Origin: CAYUHZ01 sp964444625
Lineage (GTDB): Bacteria > Patescibacteriota > Patescibacteriia > Patescibacteriales > GWC2-42-12
Length of the DNA stretch: 7,968 nucleotides
Assembly: GCA_964444625.1 (NCBI GenBank)
Contig: CAYUHZ010000040.1
Span: forward strand, 1 to 7,968
Direction of reading: 5' to 3'
The notes beneath the pieces are model-generated. The model ran no database searches. It saw only the letters and a list, made by a program, of their open reading frames with translations, and had not been told where the DNA came from. The stretch's first letter is position 1. Every line of letters begins with the position of its first letter. Below, in pieces: positions 5,176 through 7,968 of this stretch. The position numbers and the translations under genes were made by a program.

Positions 5176-7257
5176 TTATTTTATTTTTCTCATGCTCGAC
5201 AAAACCAGTTTAATCTCTTCCCAGCTTATCCCATCGCCCAGCTCGTCCTTTAGCGGTGTTAGCTTATCCGGACCGATTTTTTCAACTGCCTGCTTAATTT
5301 TTTCTTGCTTGTCAGGTTTAACGAATTTGTCAATATCTATTGGCAACCCTTTTTCCATGAGATAGCACAAATGTTTAATAATAGTATCGCGGGTATACTC
5401 TCTGGCTGCGGCCATGGCGTCAACATCCAAGCCTTGATTATACAAATCATAAGTAACTAACTGAGTTAACTTGGTTTCCAATTTTGTTTCATCTTTTTTT
5501 CTCATTGGTCCGACATGGCCTGAACCAATTTCATTTTCAACGCTTGATTGAGCCAAGCAAATATCACACTTGCCGCAATCATCGGCGCCATGTTCGCCGA
5601 AATAACCCAAAATATATTTTTGCCTGCAGGCAAAATGAAAAATATAGCTCTCTACACGATCAAGTTTCTTATAAGCATGCTTTAACTTGTCTTTCAGGAC
5701 TTGCCAATTAATTTCAACTTGATCGCCTGACACTCGCTTTAATAAATTAATTTCCGTTCCTTTGAAGGGAGGAAGATAATCAACCAGGCCTTTATCTTTT
5801 AGTTTTTTTATCAAACGATTGAACGCATCTCTTTTCGCTCCGACTATTTCTGCCACTTCATTCAGATTGGCTTGCCAACCAGCATTCAGCTCGGTCTGAT
5901 ATTTATCAACAAGCTTCCGCCAAATTTCCAAATGGTTCTTTGCCCGCTTGCCCAAAGAAGCGATAATTTCTTCGTTGGTTGCTTTCTGCTTAAGATGGGC
6001 TTGACCGTTTTTTTCCCGCGCCCGTGCAAGATAACCTTCGCGCTCCAATATTTTTAAACTGGTGCCCACTGCCATTTCCGGAACATTGTCCGATAAGCCA
6101 TCTGCTAATTCGGCGTAGGTGATTAAAATCTTATCGGTTTCGTAGTTCCGCAGGTTGTTATAAATCTCCAAAATAATTTCCGGCGGGGGGTTATCGCCTT
6201 TGATAAAAAATTCTTGCAAATAACGGTCTCGAGGACTATAAAGCAAGAGGCAAAAACTGGGCCGACCGTCTCTGCCGGCCCTACCGGCTTCCTGGTAATA
6301 AGCTTCAATCGTTCCTGGCATATCATAATGAATGACGAATCTTATGTCGCGCTTATCTATGCCCAAACCAAAAGCATTGGTGGCAACAATTACTTTGGCC
6401 TTGCCGGACATAAAATTTTCCTGCACCCATTTGCGCTCTTCTATATCCATGCCAGCATGATAGCCTACCGCTTCTACGCCATACTCCAACAAGGTTTGTA
6501 ATAAACTATCCGCCCTAGCTCGGGTGCCGACATAAACAATGCCCGAGCCCTGAGGCATGCCCTCGATCACATCCATGACATAGCGCGATTTCTGCGAGTC
6601 AGATGTCTGGATCACTCCGAATTGCAAATTGGGCCTGGAAAAGCCGGTTATTACCAACTCTGAGTCAGTTAAGCCCAATTGCTTGATTATGTCCTCTCTG
6701 ACTTCGGGCGTTGCCGTAGCGGTCAAGGCTATCACAATCGGTTTGCCAACTTGTTCAATGGCATAACGCAATTTCAAATAGCTGGGACGAAAATCATGCC
6801 CCCATTGGCTAATACAATGCGATTCATCAATCGCAAAAAGGCTTACCTTGATTTGATTTAACATTTCCGTAAATTCAGCGCTGTAAAAACGTTCCGGCGC
6901 GACATAAAGCAATTTGTACTCCCCTCGCTTCACTGCGGACAAACACTCTGTTGTTTCTGCCAAGCTTAATGTTGAATTGATTGCCGTTGCCGGGATATTC
7001 ATCCTTTGCAATCCATCAACCTGGTCCTTCATTAGAGCAATCAAGGGTGATACCACGACGGTAACCCCGTCTAATACCAAGGCCGGCAATTGGAAGCAGA
7101 GTGACTTGCCACCACCGGTTGGCATAATAACTACTGTATTCTTGCCGGCTAAAATATTGTCAATCACACGCTCTTGACCAGGACGAAAAGAAGAAAATCC
7201 GTAGTGGATTTTTAATAATTCTAATAGCTGTTGTTTTTTATGATTTTTTTCGGGCAT
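5176..7257 (-). CDS. recQ: RecQ-family ATP-dependent 3'-5' DNA helicase
   Basis: A 693-residue superfamily 2 helicase that unwinds recombination and stalled-fork structures. The order is: Q/0 motif FSSFRPGQ (21-28), Walker A PTGGGKS (46-52), motif Ia PLIALMKDQ (71-79), DESH box (144-147), the RecQ aromatic-rich loop SQWGHDFRPSY (150-160), TATAT (179-183), motif V VATNAFGLGIDK (291-302) and motif VI QEAGRAGRDG (322-331). A long winged-helix-like region (about 375-510) then precedes the zinc module, whose ligands are C544, C561, C564 and C567 with YFGE between them. The C-terminus (about 597-685) matches the HTH_40-type helix-turn-helix (LDVDAMAAAREYTRDTIIKH); no HRDC domain is seen. This order, with zinc site after the winged region, resembles Bacteroidetes-type RecQ rather than E. 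coli RecQ. The start follows the RRM gene's terminator; no Shine-Dalgarno is visible. Confidence 0.95.
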   Translation of the reverse strand: MPEKNHKKQQLLELLKIHYGFSSFRPGQERVIDNILAGKNTVVIMPTGGGKSLCFQLPALVLDGVTVVVSPLIALMKDQVDGLQRMNIPATAINSTLSLAETTECLSAVKRGEYKLLYVAPERFYSAEFTEMLNQIKVSLFAIDESHCISQWGHDFRPSYLKLRYAIEQVGKPIVIALTATATPEVREDIIKQLGLTDSELVITGFSRPNLQFGVIQTSDSQKSRYVMDVIEGMPQGSGIVYVGTRARADSLLQTLLEYGVEAVGYHAGMDIEERKWVQENFMSGKAKVIVATNAFGLGIDKRDIRFVIHYDMPGTIEAYYQEAGRAGRDGRPSFCLLLYSPRDRYLQEFFIKGDNPPPEIILEIYNNLRNYETDKILITYAELADGLSDNVPEMAVGTSLKILEREGYLARAREKNGQAHLKQKATNEEIIASLGKRAKNHLEIWRKLVDKYQTELNAGWQANLNEVAEIVGAKRDAFNRLIKKLKDKGLVDYLPPFKGTEINLLKRVSGDQVEINWQVLKDKLKHAYKKLDRVESYIFHFACRQKYILGYFGEHGADDCGKCDICLAQSSVENEIGSGHVGPMRKKDETKLETKLTQLVTYDLYNQGLDVDAMAAAREYTRDTIIKHLCYLMEKGLPIDIDKFVKPDKQEKIKQAVEKIGPDKLTPLKDELGDGISWEEIKLVLSSMRKIK

Positions 7258-7298
7258 AGTTTTACAAACTAATTTAACATTAACAAATTACAAAATTA

Positions 7299-7329
7299 AA
7301 AACAACCCGCTAATTCGGCGGGTTGTTTT
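7299..7329 (-). terminator. Intrinsic terminator of the RRM gene
   Basis: A perfect 12-bp stem, AAAACAACCCGC (7299-7310) with GCGGGTTGTTTT (7318-7329), encloses a 7-nt loop. On the - strand it is followed by TTTTTAATTTTG. It begins about 20 bases after the RRM stop and ends 42 bases before the recQ start, so it separates the two transcripts. Confidence 0.9.
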
Positions 7330-7349
7330 ATATGAATGAAGTAGATCGC

Positions 7350-7688
7350 TTAGTATGAACTTCTGCGATTATTGCCTCTGTCAAAATTTCTCGGACCGCG
7401 GTTAAATCCGCCGCCACCATTGGCGCGAGGAGGTCTAGCCTCCATCGGGCGAGCTTCATTAACGGTAATGTTGCGACCTTCAAAATCCTTACCATTCCAA
7501 GTTTCAATCGCGGCTTGAGCTTCTTCTTCGGTTGACATTTCCACGAAACCGAAGCCCTTTGAACGGCCGGACATCTTGTCGGTAATGATAATCGCTGATT
7601 CGACGGCGCCACACTGTGAAAAAGCTTCTTTCAAAGCGTCTTCAGTTGTGCTGAAAGGCAGACCGCCAACGTATAATTTCTTTGCCAT
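7350..7688 (-). CDS. RRM-domain RNA-binding protein with Gly/Arg-rich tail
   Basis: A 112-residue protein with one RNA-recognition motif (about 4-80). RNP2 is LYVGGL (5-10) and RNP1 is KGFGFVEM (44-51), whose aromatic residues stack on single-stranded RNA. The tail (about 84-112) is rich in Gly, Arg and Asn with GGGGFNRGPRNFDRG, like the glycine-rich RNA-binding proteins of cyanobacteria and plants, several of which are cold-induced. It is probably an RNA chaperone or mRNA-binding protein of the cytoplasm. The ATG at 7688 is supported by AGGA 5 bases upstream and by the MAKKLYVGGLPF opening, which is typical of the family. It is monocistronic, with a strong promoter, a long structured leader and a strong terminator. 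That suggests high, post-transcriptionally controlled expression. Confidence 0.95.
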   Translation of the reverse strand: MAKKLYVGGLPFSTTEDALKEAFSQCGAVESAIIITDKMSGRSKGFGFVEMSTEEEAQAAIETWNGKDFEGRNITVNEARPMEARPPRANGGGGFNRGPRNFDRGNNRRSSY

Positions 7689-7693
7689 GTTTT

Positions 7694-7697
7694 TCCT
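7694..7697 (-). promoter_or_regulatory. Ribosome binding site of the RRM gene, inside a predicted helix
   Basis: AGGA on the - strand with a 5-nt spacer to the ATG. All four bases fall inside the 11-bp segment complementary to the start of the leader, so the site would be masked when the leader is folded. Confidence 0.6.
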
Positions 7698-7752
7698 AAA
7701 TTTTATTAATAATTGTGTAAGGCGACCACTTTCTTGTTTGATTTTTACCCAC
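7696..7752 (-). CDS. Possible 18-residue leader peptide upstream of the RRM gene
   Basis: A GTG start at 7752 would encode MGKNQTRKWSPYTIINKI and stop at a TAG overlapping the RRM gene's Shine-Dalgarno. A strong AAGAGGAG (7764-7771) lies upstream, but its 11-nt spacing is long. Translating ribosomes would melt the helix that hides the RRM start, so it could couple translation. Chance occurrence of such a short frame is quite likely. Confidence 0.2.
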   Translation of the reverse strand: MGKNQTRKWSPYTIINKI

Positions 7753-7839
7753 GAAGGATTTAACTCCTCTTAACTTACGCTACAATTATTAATCTTGGCA
7801 TAAGATTAGGAAAAACCATCGAGAACCCTACATTAAAGA

Positions 7840-7868
7840 AGTATAACAACAAATATCTATTCTGTCAA
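7840..7868 (-). promoter_or_regulatory. Strong sigma70-type promoter of the RRM gene
   Basis: On the - strand the sequence has TTGACA (7868-7863, perfect -35), a 17-bp spacer and TATACT (7845-7840, five of six -10 bases). It is the best promoter in the window. Predicted transcription start is near 7833, which gives the RRM gene its ~145-nt leader. Confidence 0.85.
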
Positions 7869-7909
7869 TACCTCCGAATCAAATACCTCCGAATCAAAAT
7901 CTGCCGAAT
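7867..7909 (-). repeat. 15-bp tandem repeats abutting the -35 box
   Basis: AATACCTCCGAATCA occurs twice head to tail (7867-7881 and 7882-7896). A diverged third unit keeps the CCGAAT core in the same 15-bp register (core ends at 7879, 7894, 7909). On the - strand the units sit immediately upstream of, and overlap by two bases, the RRM gene's -35. They could be activator sites or simply a slippage product. They are too few and too short for a CRISPR array. Confidence 0.65.
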
Positions 7910-7968
7910 GTTACCACTAGTGTCCGGTTAAAATCCTCCTAAAATACATAAAACCTCGAAAGTTAGAT
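7910..7968. other. Unassigned right edge of the window
   Basis: No gene is recognised. An 8-bp palindrome CACTAGTG (7915-7922) is followed by TCCGGTTAAAA. Short open frames run in from the right edge on the - strand, one ending at the TAG within this palindrome. The palindrome and TCCGGTTAAAA motif is reminiscent of insertion-sequence ends, but no transposase sequence is visible to support this. Confidence 0.25.

Larger units (their letters stand above)
7689..7833 (-). promoter_or_regulatory. Structured 5' leader of the RRM gene (candidate thermosensor or autoregulatory leader)
   Basis: The leader is about 145 nt from the predicted start near 7833. On the + strand, GTTTTTCCTAA (7689-7699) is the exact reverse complement of TTAGGAAAAAC (7806-7816), 11 bp. 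ATTAATAATTGT (7705-7716) is the exact reverse complement of ACAATTATTAAT (7782-7793), 12 bp. Further in, GTAAG (7717-7721) can pair with CTTAC (7774-7778). Together they form one long helix with small internal loops that contains the Shine-Dalgarno. A local hairpin (7790-7796 with 7802-7808, 7 bp, loop GGCAT) uses some of the same bases and would compete. Leaders of RRM and cold-shock protein genes are often regulatory. The pairing is seen in sequence; the switching behaviour is inference. Confidence 0.6.

Noticed and set aside
7328..7612. A second - strand frame overlapping the RRM gene.
   Set aside because: It is out of frame with the clear RNP1/RNP2-bearing protein and runs across the terminator; it is a shadow.
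7867..7909. A short CRISPR-like array.
   Set aside because: Units are 15 bp, directly adjacent without spacers, and only two are exact.
1..7968. Alternative genetic code (TGA read as an amino acid, as in some CPR groups).
   Set aside because: All recognised genes are complete with TAA or TAG stops, and none needs TGA read-through.

Overview
The window reads like a piece of a Candidate Phyla Radiation (Patescibacteria, probably Parcubacteria-like) genome. This is inferred from AT-rich, compact DNA, standard stop codons with no in-frame TGA, several starts without a Shine-Dalgarno, a first gene resembling the DUF5667-type proteins common in these lineages, and a RecQ of the type carrying a C-terminal helix-turn-helix. 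No 16S, tRNA or ribosomal protein gene is present to confirm the taxon. Seven protein genes are supported: four on the + strand (left half) and three on the - strand (right half), converging at a shared terminator near 4150.

Left half. The window opens inside a long, Lys/Glu/Gln/Met-rich helical protein (2-1828) that ends at a hairpin terminator. Next is a two-gene sdpR-sdpI-like operon: a 91-residue ArsR-type autorepressor (2076-2351) and a six-helix SdpI-family membrane protein (2361-3020). A 24-bp perfect palindrome lies on the -10 and leader of this operon, as expected of an autorepressor operator. The toxin-producing genes known from the Bacillus sdp system are absent here. A separate gene (3094-4125) encodes a GH130-family glycoside phosphorylase/hydrolase. 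It has its own extended -10 promoter, which is straddled by a 12-bp inverted repeat.

Right half (- strand). In transcription order these are an RRM-type RNA-binding protein (7688-7350), a RecQ-family helicase (7257-5176) and a class I SAM methyltransferase resembling Trm9/ALKBH8 tRNA-wobble methyltransferases (4907-4179). The RRM gene has a near-perfect sigma70 promoter (TTGACA, 17 bp, TATACT) with 15-bp tandem repeats directly upstream. It also has a leader of about 145 nt whose two ends are complementary over 11+12 bp, so that the Shine-Dalgarno would be buried in a long-range helix, and a local hairpin competes for one strand. This is the most interesting regulatory structure in the window and is a candidate RNA thermosensor or autoregulatory leader.

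The genes do not form one pathway. They are a set of short, independently controlled units: membrane immunity/stress (sdpRI), mannoside metabolism (GH130), RNA modification or binding (methyltransferase, RRM) and DNA repair (RecQ). The last ~60 bases hold no recognisable gene and may be the edge of a repeated element.
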